Shown one piece after another: positions 9,318 to 18,283 of a stretch of DNA of 62,816 nucleotides. The notes under the pieces were generated by a model. It ran no database searches and had not been told where the DNA came from. It was given only the letters and a program-made list of their open reading frames with translations. The stretch's first letter is position 1, and every line of letters starts with the position of its first letter. A program made the position numbers and the translations under genes. The stretch lies in assembly GCA_021295655.1 (NCBI GenBank), contig JAGWBX010000027.1, positions 96,681 through 159,496 of the forward strand, written 5' to 3'. Source of the DNA: Candidatus Latescibacterota bacterium (GTDB taxonomy: Bacteria; Latescibacterota; UBA2968; GCA-2709665).

Positions 9318-12300
9318 TCAGGCGGAAACGTCGGGCGATTCCGATAAACGCCCGTTGCCGCGGTCGAGCACCGTTCTCAGGAACCGGCCCGTGTGCGATG
9401 CATCGACTCGCGCCACGTCCTCAGGCGTGCCCTCCGCAACCAGGTACCCGCCCTCATCACCGCCCTCCGGCCCCAGGTCGATGATCCGGTCCGCCGTCTT
9501 GATGACATCCAGATTGTGCTCGATAACAATGACCGTATTGCCGGCGTCTACGAGTCGATTCAGGACATCGAGCAGCCTGGCCACGTCCGCAACATGCAAT
9601 CCGGTGGTGGGCTCGTCCAGCAGATACACGGTCTTTCCCGTACTGGGCCGGGCGAGTTCCCTGGCGAGTTTTACCCGCTGCGCCTCGCCGCCCGACAGCG
9701 TGGTTGACGCCTGACCCATCTTGATGTACCCCAGTCCCACGTCAACCAGGGTCTTTAGGGTTCGCCTGATTCCCGGCACATTTGCGAACTGCCGTAGCGC
9801 ATGGTCGACCGTCATCTCCAACACCTCGGCAACGGACCGGCCCTTGTACAGCACACTCGCCACGTCCCGGTTGTACCGTTTCCCGTTGCAATCCTCGCAG
9901 GTCACCCAGACATCGGGGAGAAAATGCATCTCGATACACCGTGAACCCAGCCCCTTGCAGGCGTCGCAGCGGCCCTTCCGGTGATTGAAGCTGAAGTGCC
10001 CGGGCGAAAACCCGCGTATTCGTGCATCGGGCAATTGTGCATAGAGCTTGCGAACCTTGTCGAACACTTTCACGTAGGTCGCCGGGTTGCTGCGCGGAGA
10101 GAACCCGATCGGGGACTGGTCGATATTGATTACCTTGTCGATGCAGTCCATCCCCCGGACCTCGTCGTGTTCGGCCGCGGAACGTGGGACGTGATTGACC
10201 CTCGCGGCAAGCGCCCCGTAAAGGACGTCGTTTACAAGCGATGACTTCCCCGACCCCGATACACCCGTGACGCCGATCAGCATCCCCAACGGAAACTTAA
10301 CGGTCAGGCCCTTCAGATTGTTGTGGCGGGCGCCGACCACCTCAAGACATCCTTTAAGCGGCATCCGCCGTGGCGGCTGTGGGATGGCCAGCCCGCCCGT
10401 CAGATATTTCGCCGTCAGTGATCCATTTTCAATACTCAGGCGTTTCGGAGGGCCCTCCGCCACCAGCATTCCCCCGTGAGCCCCGGCACCGGGTCCGAAA
10501 TCCACAATGTGATCCGCCGTTTCCAGCGTCTCGCGATCGTGCTCGACGACCAGGAGGGTGTTGCCGAGGTCCCGCAACTGACGCAGGGCATCGAGCAACC
10601 GTCGATTGTCCCGCTGATGAAGTCCGATCGTAGGCTCATCCAGCACGTAGAGGACGCCGGTCAGTCCCGAACCGATCTGGCTGGCGAGACGGATCCGCTG
10701 CGCTTCGCCGCCCGACAACGTGGGCGCCCTTCGCGAAAGCGACAGGTAACCCAGGCCGACTTCGTGCAGGAACCGCATCCTGACGCGTATTTCCTGGAGG
10801 ACTTCGCCGACGGCGTCCAGCTCTCGCCCGGTCAGCGCCAGATCCATAAGCCAGCGCCTTGACGCGCCGATGGGCAGGTCAACCAATTCGCAAAGCGTCA
10901 TGCCGCGCAGACGGACGGCGGCACTTTCCGGCTTGAGGCGCGCGCCTTTGCACGCACGACACGGCACGTCTTCTACCAGATCGCCCATCTTTTCACGAAA
11001 CCGCGGGGAAAGCCTCGCCAACTCCTCCAGGGAATTGAACAGACCCTTGTATTGGAATCGCATGCCGTCCGTGCCTTGAATCCATCGTTCCCCGGTTCCG
11101 TAGAGCAGCACTTCCTTTGCCGTCTGTGACATCTGCGCGACCGGCGTTTCCAGGTCGAACTCGCCCACTTTGCCTACCGAACGAATCAATGCCGCCAACG
11201 GACCGTCTTTCAGTGCGCCGAGAACCGGGACGGCCCCGCGGGACAAGGACCACTGAGGCTCCGGAATCAGCGTGTTCTTACCCATCCCCCTCTGGGTTCC
11301 CAGACCTTCGCAAGAGGCACACCAGCCCTCATGGCTGTTGAACGAAAGGTGTTGCGGGGTGACCTCTTCGAAGCTTCTCCCGCACGACGGACAGGACAGA
11401 ACCTGGCTGAATCTGGTTTCCCGGTCATCATCGGGAGACGCCACGATGACGACGCCGCCTGACAACACCAGCGCCTTCTCGATGGAATCAGCGATGCGTT
11501 TTCGCACGCCGGGCCGGAGCGTGATTCGATCCACCAGGATCTCCAGCCTGTGCGACTGCCGATAGTCGATCTCGGCGGCGGTATTCAGGTCAAACACGTC
11601 CCCATCCAACCGGCCCCGCAGGAATCCTGCCCGCGCGGCCCTGGAAATCAATCCGTTATAGTCCTCCCCCTTTCCCGGCCGCTGGGGGCTTAGCAGAAAT
11701 ACCCGTCTTCCAGATGGCATTCCAAGAATTCGGTCGACGATTTCCCGAACCGCGAGCGCCCCGGCGCGCACCCCGCAGTCCGGACAATGGACCTCTCCCG
11801 CCAGCGCGAACAGCGCCCTCAGATAGTCGTACACTTCGGTTACCGTACCCACGGTAGAGCGCGGGTTCCTGCTGGCGGCTTTCTGCTCGATGGCGATTGC
11901 CGGCGACAAACCGATAACGCGCTCGACCTTCGGCTTGGGAAGCTGACCCAAAAACTGCCGCGCGTATGCCGAGAGCGATTCCACGTATCGCCTCTGGCCC
12001 TCGGCGAAAACCGTATCCAGGGCCAGCGAAGACTTTCCCGATCCAGAAACACCCGATACCACGGTCAGCCGCTCCCGTGGAATCCGCACGTCCACGTTAC
12101 GAAGATTGTTCTCCCTCGCACCGGTTACCTGAATCTCCCGAACGAGTTTCCTGGCCCCGTCCTGACGGCGATCTTCCCCGCTTGTCGACACGGGGCCATG
12201 TTTGTTCGCCAATGCGGACCGCAGAGGATTCGCCGTAAGCGAACGCCTGGACCGCCCCACGTGTTCCGGCGTCCCCTGCACCACCACGCGCCCGCCGGCT

Positions 12301-15017
12301 TCACCGCCGCCGGGCCCGAGGTCGATCACCCAGTCCGCAGTCTTGACGACATCCATGTTGTGTTCGATGACCACCACAGTATTGCCCAGTTCCACGAGCC
12401 GGTGAAGCACCTTCAGCAGACTCTGTATATCTGCAAAATGCAGCCCTGTCGTGGGCTCATCCAAAATATAAAGCGTAGCACCTGTCTGTTTGCGGCACAG
12501 TTCTTTAGCCAGTTTTATCCTTTGAGCTTCTCCGCCGGACAGCGTTGGCGCCGGCTGCCCGAGTTTCACGTAGCCCATCCCCACCTCGACCAGCACCTCC
12601 AGTATGCGATGGATCTGTGGCACGGCATCGAAAAAGGCGCATGCCCGCTTCACCTCCATTTCCAGCACATCCGCTATGGACGCACCCTTGTACCGAACGT
12701 CCAGCGTCTCCCGATTGAAACGCCTTCCTTCGCAGACGTCGCACGGCACCCATACGTCGGCCAGAAAATCCATCTCGACGATATTTGCGCCATTTCCGTT
12801 GCAGGCCTCGCACCGCCCGCCCTTCACATTGAAACTGAACCGTCCCTGCCGGTACCCCCGTACCCTGGATTCCGGAAGGTCCGCGTACAACGCCCTGATC
12901 GGGCCGAACACCCCGGTATAGGTGGCCGGATTGCTCCTTGGCGTGCGCCCGATCGGCTGCTGGTCGATTTCGATAACTTTGTCCAGCGCATCGATGCCTT
13001 CAATGCGGTCGAATTCCCCGGGTTCGGTTTCGGCCCGATTCAATTCTCGCGCCAGCGTCCGGTAGACAATGTCGTTGATGAGCGAACTCTTCCCCGAACC
13101 GGATACCCCGGTCACACAGGTGAATACGCCCAGTGGAAGTTCAACGTCGATTCCCTTCAGGTTATTCTGCCTGGCGCCGTAAACCGACAGATGCAGTCCC
13201 GTGTGCGCCCTGCGGCCGGGTACTGCGATGGATTCTTTCCCGGCAAGATAGGCTCCCGTTCTGGACCTTTCCGACAATGCGATCGCGGGCCAGGGACCGG
13301 AAGCGACCACCTCCCCTCCCAGGTGGCCGGGGCCCGGCCCGAAATCCACGATCGAGTCCGCCCTCCTCATCGTTTCCTCATCGTGTTCCACGACAATGAT
13401 GGTATTGCCGGCGTCCCGCAGCAGGCACAGCGCGTCCAGCAGCCTCCTGTTGTCGTGTTGGTGCAGCCCGATCGAGGGTTCGTCCAGCACGTACGTGACC
13501 CCGACCAGGCCGCTGCCGATCTGACCAGCCAGCCGGATGCGCTGCGCTTCGCCCCCGGACAGTGTCGGGGCCGTACGTTCCAGCGTCAGATAGTCAAGGC
13601 CGACGTCAAGCAGGAATCTGAGCCGGCCCAGGATTTCCTTGAGTGCATCTTCCGCGATCATCCGGCGGCTTGCGGTAAGATTCAAACCGCTAAAGAATGC
13701 GTAGGCGTTTCCAACCGACATCGCCGCGACCGCCGGCAGCGATTTTCCCTCGATAGTCACCGCTGCGGCTTCACCCCTCAACCGCGCGCCGCCGCACGTG
13801 GGACATCTTCCCGTCCGCATGTACGGTCCCAGCCTTCGCCGCCAGGCCGGTGATCCGCCCTCCGCGTACCTGCGTTCCAGAGGCGGGAAGATTCCCTCGA
13901 ACGAATCGTAATGCGTCCAGACTCTGTCGTCACGTTTCTGCCACTCGAGCGTTATGGGCTTTTTCACTCCGTACAGCAGTTCCTCCCGTGCGGTCTCGGT
14001 AATTTCCTTCCACGGTGTATTCACGTCAACGCCATGGCGTGCCAATACACCGTTGTAATAGTGCATCTTCCACCGGTTTCGAGGCGCCCCGAGCGGCGCA
14101 ACTGCGCCGTCCATTACAGACACGGAGTCGTCAGGTACCGAGCGTTTCGGGTCCAGGGCAATCTGAGTACCGAGACCCTTGCACGTGGGACACATCCCCT
14201 GCGGATTGTTGAACGAGAACAACTGAGGCGTCGGTTCGGTCGCGCTCAATCCGCAATGGGTGCAGGCAAAGCTGGAACTCAGCAGCAGATCCTCGTCTTC
14301 CTCGAATCCGACAATCAGCGTGCCTCCGCCATATCCAAGGGCCGCGTCGACCGCCTCGCCGATGCGCCCATGTCCATCTTCCCGCACGACAAGCCGGTCC
14401 ACGACAAGGTCGATATCGTGTCGGATGTGTCGTTCGAGCCGCTGCGACTCGGTCAGTGGTACGATACGGCCGTCGACGCGGACACGGAGGTACCCGTCCC
14501 GTTGGAGATCGTCGAACAGATCCAGATACTCCCCTTTTCTCCCGCGTACAAGCGGCGCCATGACGTGGATCCGCGTTCCTGCGCCAAGCGCCATGATCCG
14601 GTCCACGATGCCGTCACGTGTCTGTGCGCCGATCGGTGTTCCGCACGACACGCAATGCGGCACGCCAACCCTTGCGTACAAAACGCGAAGGTAGTCGTAG
14701 ATTTCCGTCATTGTGCCCACGGTCGACCTGGGATTCCGTGCGGCTGCCTTCTGTTCGATCGAAACCGTTGGCGAAAGACCCGTTATCTGATCTACATCGG
14801 GCTTCCGGATCTGACCAAGAAACTGACGGGCATACGCGGAGAGGGACTCGATATAACGACGCTGGCCCTCGGCAAAAATCGTATCGAAGGCCAGCGAGGA
14901 CTTGCCGGAACCCGAAACACCCGTGAAGCATATCAGTTGATTTCGGGGCAGGGTCAGGTTCACACCCTTCAGGTTATGAACCCGTGCGCCCCTGATTACG
15001 ATATCTCGCGTTTCCAT
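9318..15017 (-). CDS. uvrA: Excinuclease ABC subunit A, tandem double-length form
   Basis: 1899 residues, about twice the usual 940. Two complete UvrA units lie head to tail, joined by a basic linker near residues 935-960. Each unit has an N-terminal Walker A ('GVSGSGKSSLAFDT' and 'GVSGSGKSSLALDT'), the UvrB-binding insert with paired zinc cysteines, a signature 'LSGGEAQRIRLA', a second Walker A ('GVSGSGKSSL.ND'), a DNA-contacting zinc finger (CEACNGNG and CDACKGLG) and a second 'LSGGEAQR.KLA' signature. No motif is visibly broken in either half. UvrA dimers scan DNA and load UvrB in nucleotide excision repair; here one chain may fold as the dimer. Similar double UvrA proteins are known in Chlamydiae. 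A TATAAT lies 20 nt before the ATG. Confidence 0.95.
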   Translation of the reverse strand: METRDIVIRGARVHNLKGVNLTLPRNQLICFTGVSGSGKSSLAFDTIFAEGQRRYIESLSAYARQFLGQIRKPDVDQITGLSPTVSIEQKAAARNPRSTVGTMTEIYDYLRVLYARVGVPHCVSCGTPIGAQTRDGIVDRIMALGAGTRIHVMAPLVRGRKGEYLDLFDDLQRDGYLRVRVDGRIVPLTESQRLERHIRHDIDLVVDRLVVREDGHGRIGEAVDAALGYGGGTLIVGFEEDEDLLLSSSFACTHCGLSATEPTPQLFSFNNPQGMCPTCKGLGTQIALDPKRSVPDDSVSVMDGAVAPLGAPRNRWKMHYYNGVLARHGVDVNTPWKEITETAREELLYGVKKPITLEWQKRDDRVWTHYDSFEGIFPPLERRYAEGGSPAWRRRLGPYMRTGRCPTCGGARLRGEAAAVTIEGKSLPAVAAMSVGNAYAFFSGLNLTASRRMIAEDALKEILGRLRFLLDVGLDYLTLERTAPTLSGGEAQRIRLAGQIGSGLVGVTYVLDEPSIGLHQHDNRRLLDALCLLRDAGNTIIVVEHDEETMRRADSIVDFGPGPGHLGGEVVASGPWPAIALSERSRTGAYLAGKESIAVPGRRAHTGLHLSVYGARQNNLKGIDVELPLGVFTCVTGVSGSGKSSLINDIVYRTLARELNRAETEPGEFDRIEGIDALDKVIEIDQQPIGRTPRSNPATYTGVFGPIRALYADLPESRVRGYRQGRFSFNVKGGRCEACNGNGANIVEMDFLADVWVPCDVCEGRRFNRETLDVRYKGASIADVLEMEVKRACAFFDAVPQIHRILEVLVEVGMGYVKLGQPAPTLSGGEAQRIKLAKELCRKQTGATLYILDEPTTGLHFADIQSLLKVLHRLVELGNTVVVIEHNMDVVKTADWVIDLGPGGGEAGGRVVVQGTPEHVGRSRRSLTANPLRSALANKHGPVSTSGEDRRQDGARKLVREIQVTGARENNLRNVDVRIPRERLTVVSGVSGSGKSSLALDTVFAEGQRRYVESLSAYARQFLGQLPKPKVERVIGLSPAIAIEQKAASRNPRSTVGTVTEVYDYLRALFALAGEVHCPDCGVRAGALAVREIVDRILGMPSGRRVFLLSPQRPGKGEDYNGLISRAARAGFLRGRLDGDVFDLNTAAEIDYRQSHRLEILVDRITLRPGVRKRIADSIEKALVLSGGVVIVASPDDDRETRFSQVLSCPSCGRSFEEVTPQHLSFNSHEGWCASCEGLGTQRGMGKNTLIPEPQWSLSRGAVPVLGALKDGPLAALIRSVGKVGEFDLETPVAQMSQTAKEVLLYGTGERWIQGTDGMRFQYKGLFNSLEELARLSPRFREKMGDLVEDVPCRACKGARLKPESAAVRLRGMTLCELVDLPIGASRRWLMDLALTGRELDAVGEVLQEIRVRMRFLHEVGLGYLSLSRRAPTLSGGEAQRIRLASQIGSGLTGVLYVLDEPTIGLHQRDNRRLLDALRQLRDLGNTLLVVEHDRETLETADHIVDFGPGAGAHGGMLVAEGPPKRLSIENGSLTAKYLTGGLAIPQPPRRMPLKGCLEVVGARHNNLKGLTVKFPLGMLIGVTGVSGSGKSSLVNDVLYGALAARVNHVPRSAAEHDEVRGMDCIDKVINIDQSPIGFSPRSNPATYVKVFDKVRKLYAQLPDARIRGFSPGHFSFNHRKGRCDACKGLGSRCIEMHFLPDVWVTCEDCNGKRYNRDVASVLYKGRSVAEVLEMTVDHALRQFANVPGIRRTLKTLVDVGLGYIKMGQASTTLSGGEAQRVKLARELARPSTGKTVYLLDEPTTGLHVADVARLLDVLNRLVDAGNTVIVIEHNLDVIKTADRIIDLGPEGGDEGGYLVAEGTPEDVARVDASHTGRFLRTVLDRGNGRLSESPDVSA

Positions 15018-15036
15018 GCATCCACCGCGTTACCGG

Positions 15037-15042
15037 ATTATA
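15037..15042 (-). promoter_or_regulatory. Possible -10 element of uvrA
   Basis: A perfect TATAAT on the minus strand lies 20 nt before the uvrA ATG. No convincing -35 hexamer is found at 16-18 nt, and no LexA-type operator (CTGT-N8-ACAG or GAAC-N4-GTTC) is visible. Confidence 0.4.
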
Positions 15043-15179
15043 CGCCGGAGAACGAACCGCCTCCTGTATTGGCAGATCTGGCAATCGGATCCCGATCTGA
15101 CGTGCGGGATGTCATCGTGGACATACCCCTGCTGTCACCCATCGTGAAAAACCATTCCCGAAGCCGGTACAGTGCAGAA

Positions 15180-15240
15180 TTAACCCCAATTCGAAAAAAC
15201 AGCAACTCGCCAATGAGACGAAAAGCCCTGAAACGGGGCG
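15180..15240. repeat. Dispersed ~61-bp repeat, copy 1
   Basis: This segment matches 36512-36573 in the same orientation, by eye around 80% identical. Both share 'aattcgaaaaaa', 'acgaaaa' and 'cctgaaacggggcg'. The 3' end can form a short hairpin (gccc-tgaaacg-gggc); in the other copy the stem is cccc/gggg, so pairing is kept although the bases differ. It is intergenic in both places. Confidence 0.7.
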
Positions 15241-15424
15241 CAGATCCGTTTCTGACACGAACCCCGTGAGATAACGGATTCGAAAGATACTACTCAAATG
15301 TTCAGGTATCAAGGAAAAAATCAAACAGGTGTCCACTCCTGAACAACTGCATTGGGATGCCTGAAGCCGACCGGTTCCTCTGGAACACGCCGCGTTCCGA
15401 GTCCTTTCATCGGTCCAAACGACC

Positions 15425-15460
15425 AAAAGCGCCTCTGGCCCGGATGGACAGAGACGCTTT
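15425..15460 (-). terminator. Hairpin terminator after the STAS gene
   Basis: On the minus strand, AAAGCG-t-CTCTG pairs with CAGAG-g-CGCTTT around an 11-nt loop, with one mismatch, followed by TTTTGG. It lies about 30 nt beyond the STAS stop codon, as expected for an intrinsic terminator. Confidence 0.6.
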
Positions 15461-15488
15461 CGTACTCTCTTCCAGTTGGTGGATGGCT

Positions 15489-15842
15489 CTATTCGGGCGG
15501 CTGCGTCTTGAAACTGGCGACCGCGCGGTCCACGGTGTCCAGAGTCCGGAATATACCCGCGAGTTGCGTGACCATCAGGATACTCTCGATTTTCCGCGTA
15601 ATGCCGGTCAACCGCATATCTCCACCCGCGTGCCGGACCGTTGTCAGACTCGCGGTCATGACGCCGAGCATCGAACTTCCAAACCATTTCACCTTTGAAA
15701 AATCAACCACCACCCTGCTGATGCCATCCTTTACCAACCGTTTGATGTGGTCGTGAAATTCGGCCACTTCGGGACCGGACATCAGGGCGCCCGTTACCGT
15801 CAGGACGGCGACATCTTCCCGGATCTCCTCATTGACTTTCAT
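15489..15842 (-). CDS. STAS-domain anti-sigma factor antagonist
   Basis: 117 residues forming one STAS domain: 'VAVLTVTGALMSGPEVAEF' followed by 'RVVVDFSKVKWFGSSMLGVM' and a C-terminal helix. The phospho-accepting serine of SpoIIAA/RsbV proteins corresponds to the Ser in 'GSSMLG'; the usual Asp before it is Gly here, a mild deviation. Such proteins are switched by a serine kinase (anti-sigma factor) and a PP2C phosphatase, neither of which is encoded nearby, so the partners must lie elsewhere. A GAGGGGG ribosome site precedes the ATG. It is transcribed alone between its own promoter and terminator. Confidence 0.85.
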   Translation of the reverse strand: MKVNEEIREDVAVLTVTGALMSGPEVAEFHDHIKRLVKDGISRVVVDFSKVKWFGSSMLGVMTASLTTVRHAGGDMRLTGITRKIESILMVTQLAGIFRTLDTVDRAVASFKTQPPE

Positions 15843-15941
15843 GGTTCTTCCCCCTCAATGGTTTCGGGTAACGGCAGATTGCCGCACCAGTCGCAATGAC
15901 GCGTTTCAGTCCGTTTGATCTGCGAAGAATTGTTGCAAACC

Positions 15942-15970
15942 AATATAATCGGTATTGTGCACAGGATCAA
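15942..15970 (-). promoter_or_regulatory. Sigma-70 type promoter of the STAS gene
   Basis: Minus strand TTGATC, a 17-nt spacer, then TATATT, about 100 nt upstream of the STAS start codon. Confidence 0.6.
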
Positions 15971-16013
15971 GTCAGGAATTTCACCCGGCACAACGGTTCC
16001 GACCGGATTCGGC

Positions 16014-16043
16014 TTGACAAGGCCCGATTCGACAGCTTATTTG
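16014..16043 (+). promoter_or_regulatory. Sigma-70 type promoter of the sugar isomerase gene
   Basis: TTGACA, an 18-nt spacer, then TATTTG. The predicted transcript starts near 16050, which supports the ATG at 16098 and rules out the more upstream in-frame starts. Confidence 0.6.
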
Positions 16044-16097
16044 TCTACCGCCAATTCAGCAAAGCAACCTCTCAATGCTAAAAAGAAGGCGAAGCTC

Positions 16098-16892
16098 ATG
16101 GAACTCGGATGCAGCACGATACTTTATGGCGGGTACAACCTGGAAGTCGCAATGGAACGGATCCGCGCGGCGGGATATCGGGCGATCGAACTCTGTTGTA
16201 TTCCGGGAATGGCGCCACACCTGGACATCGGCGAGAGCGACGCGTATTATCGGGATATCAGACGCCGTGCCGCGAATCACCAGTTAGCGATCGAATCCCT
16301 CGGAGCAAGCGGTAACCTGGACGACGGGGACCGCTTTCTGCATATCCTGGATGCGGCGGCCTCGGTGAGCGCACCCGTCGTCACAACGGGTCCCGGGGGA
16401 ATACCTGACGACGAGAAATCGTTTACGGCAACCGTCGATAAAATCAATGCGCTGGCAGTCCGGGCCGCCCGACGCGGTGTCAGGCTAAGCATCAAACCAC
16501 ACGTGGGCAATGCCGTCTACAACACCGAAACGGCTTTCCGGTTCATGCAACGGGTCGATCGGAGGTGGGTCGGGATCAATTACGATGCAACCCATGTCTG
16601 GCGCAGCCCGCAGCGTGAGGTACCCGGAGAAAGCATTGACAGAATCAGCGAATATATCCTTTCCTTGAGAATCCGCGACGTCAAGGGCCGCCAGACCGCG
16701 ATCGGGCCGGTTGAGAACCAGGTGGCCGGTCAGGGCGATATGAATCTCCATGCGCAGGCAATCGCCTTTCGAAAGATCCCCGGGCTCAAACACGCGGTTC
16801 TGGAAATCGTGGGTACGCGGGACATGGACGTGGGCGACATCGACAGCGTTCTCCGGCGGTCGTTCGACTATTTCCTTCCGCTGTTCAAATAA
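16098..16892 (+). CDS. Sugar phosphate isomerase/epimerase (xylose isomerase-like TIM barrel)
   Basis: 264 residues from the ATG at 16098, chosen for its GAAGG ribosome site and the promoter just upstream. 'MELGCSTILYGGYNLEVAMERI' followed by 'GYRAIELCC' is the start of an AP-endonuclease-2-like barrel. Metal-ligand positions are suggested by 'IESLGASGN', 'LSIKPHVGN', 'GINYDATHVWRS' and 'LEIVGTRDMD'. Members epimerise or isomerise sugars, inosose or hydroxypyruvate. The next gene is a Gfo/Idh/MocA dehydrogenase 93 nt downstream, a common partnership in sugar or inositol breakdown. The exact substrate is not readable. Confidence 0.82.
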   Translation: MELGCSTILYGGYNLEVAMERIRAAGYRAIELCCIPGMAPHLDIGESDAYYRDIRRRAANHQLAIESLGASGNLDDGDRFLHILDAAASVSAPVVTTGPGGIPDDEKSFTATVDKINALAVRAARRGVRLSIKPHVGNAVYNTETAFRFMQRVDRRWVGINYDATHVWRSPQREVPGESIDRISEYILSLRIRDVKGRQTAIGPVENQVAGQGDMNLHAQAIAFRKIPGLKHAVLEIVGTRDMDVGDIDSVLRRSFDYFLPLFK

Positions 16893-16985
16893 GTTGAACA
16901 GAATTTCGAGAGCCAGTCTCCACAGGTTCGATTGACCCCCGGTTACAGTGACAGCGGTTTTCCGATTCGTTAAAGGAGTACCTGT

Positions 16986-18008
16986 ATGATCCGCGTTGGC
17001 GTCATCGGCATGCGCGGCATTGGCGGCCAGCATGCCGCGGTATACGTGAACAACAGCAGAACACACCTTGCGGCTGTCTGCGACCTGGTCAGGGAACGCG
17101 CGGACAGCGCGGCCGAGCGGTTGGGCGCGAAACCGTTCTACACCATTCAGGACATGCTCCGGTACGAAGAACTCGATGCCGTGAGCATAGCGACCGGCGG
17201 CTTCGAGAACGGAGGCGACCATTACGAACCTGCAATCCAGTGCATGGAAGCCGGATTAAACGTCCTGTGCGAAAAGCCCATAAGCAATAACATCGACCAT
17301 GCCCGGCAGATGGTGGTGAAAGCCCGGGAGTGTAACATCCGTTTTGGAATCAACCTGAACCACCGGTTCGTCCCGCCCGCTGCAAAAGCCAGGGGCTGGA
17401 TCGAGGAGGGCCGCCTCGGCCACCTGCTGCTCATCAACATGACCATGTGGATCGGAAACCCCAACGAGACGTCCCCCTGGTTCCACCTTCGGGCCCTGCA
17501 TCCCCATTCAATCGACATCATGCGTTACTTCTGCGGAAACGTCAAACGGGTACAGGCGTTCCTGAACAAGGCGCCCGGACGCAGCGGAGACAACGCCTCG
17601 GTGTGCTGGTCGAACGCGCAGATCAACATGCAATTCGAGAACGACGTTGTGGGCCACCTGACCGGCAGCTACGACACCAATCCGGCCCACAACCTGGAAC
17701 GCTGCGAGGTGCTGGGAAGCGAGGGGCGATTTGTACTGGACAACTGCTTTGAGGACTTGACGCTGTATCCAAGACGGTCCGAGGAACTCACCGTCGTACG
17801 GAACTCCATTATGGGCGGTCTGGTTTTCGAGGACACCTTTCCAAGGCGCATCAACCGTTGGATCGAGCAACTGGACGAAGGCGCGCCCCAGTCGGAAATC
17901 GAAGGATCCGGCGAAGAAGGGCTGGCCGTACAGGAAGTCATTGAAGCGGCCATCCGCTCGTGGAACGAACGGACCATCGCAGACGTGCCGGCCGTACCTG
18001 GCACGTAG
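16986..18008 (+). CDS. Gfo/Idh/MocA family oxidoreductase
   Basis: 340 residues. The N-terminal Rossmann motif is 'VGVIGMRGIGGQHAAVY', the canonical 'CEKPISNN' motif is present near residue 97, and 'LRALHPHSIDIMRYF' forms the catalytic His/Asp segment. Compared with the dehydrogenase at 0.8 kb, this copy keeps the EKP lysine, so it should be a normal NAD(P)-dependent sugar dehydrogenase. AAAGGAG lies 8 nt before the ATG. It probably works with the isomerase/epimerase immediately upstream. Confidence 0.87.
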   Translation: MIRVGVIGMRGIGGQHAAVYVNNSRTHLAAVCDLVRERADSAAERLGAKPFYTIQDMLRYEELDAVSIATGGFENGGDHYEPAIQCMEAGLNVLCEKPISNNIDHARQMVVKARECNIRFGINLNHRFVPPAAKARGWIEEGRLGHLLLINMTMWIGNPNETSPWFHLRALHPHSIDIMRYFCGNVKRVQAFLNKAPGRSGDNASVCWSNAQINMQFENDVVGHLTGSYDTNPAHNLERCEVLGSEGRFVLDNCFEDLTLYPRRSEELTVVRNSIMGGLVFEDTFPRRINRWIEQLDEGAPQSEIEGSGEEGLAVQEVIEAAIRSWNERTIADVPAVPGT

Positions 18009-18041
18009 CGTGCTGCCCCGACGATACCCCACCGTTCGGCC

Positions 18042-18079
18042 GCCTGTCTGCGTGCGTGAGATAGCACGCACAGGCAGGC
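18042..18079. repeat. REP-like palindrome, copy 1
   Basis: GCCTGTCTGCGTGC, an 8-nt loop, then GCACGCACAGGCAGGC: an imperfect inverted repeat 34 nt after the dehydrogenase stop codon. The same two arms occur at 47861-47889 inside the MITE-like element. It may terminate or stabilise the upstream transcript. Confidence 0.65.
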
Positions 18080-18283
18080 CGATTCATCCTGTCTCGCCGG
18101 CCGATTCTTCTTGCAGGGTACGCAGATGGCGACGCATCTCTTCCAGATAAAACCGGACCGGCAACGCCGGGACCGTCTGCCCTGTTACGGCCTGGCCTTT
18201 ATGCGGACGCTTGCGCTGGACGGATCTGCAGTCGAGGGGCTCGTCTTCGACCGCTGTATTGTCCCGTCGCCGGTGCGGGAAGT

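Larger units (their letters stand above)
15018..15488. other. Intergenic region between uvrA and the STAS gene
   Basis: A stretch of 471 nt without a credible gene. It holds the uvrA -10 element, one copy of a dispersed repeat (15180-15240) and the hairpin terminator of the STAS gene (15425-15460). Nothing else is recognised. Confidence 0.6.

Noticed and set aside
11787..13853. A 688-codon open frame on the plus strand opposite uvrA
   Set aside because: It is antisense to strongly conserved UvrA sequence and its translation is rich in Arg, His and Pro with no domain; a GC-rich shadow.
15944..15949. Plus-strand TATAAT upstream of the isomerase
   Set aside because: No -35 at a proper distance; the same bases form a good minus-strand promoter for the STAS gene, and a better plus promoter lies at 16014.
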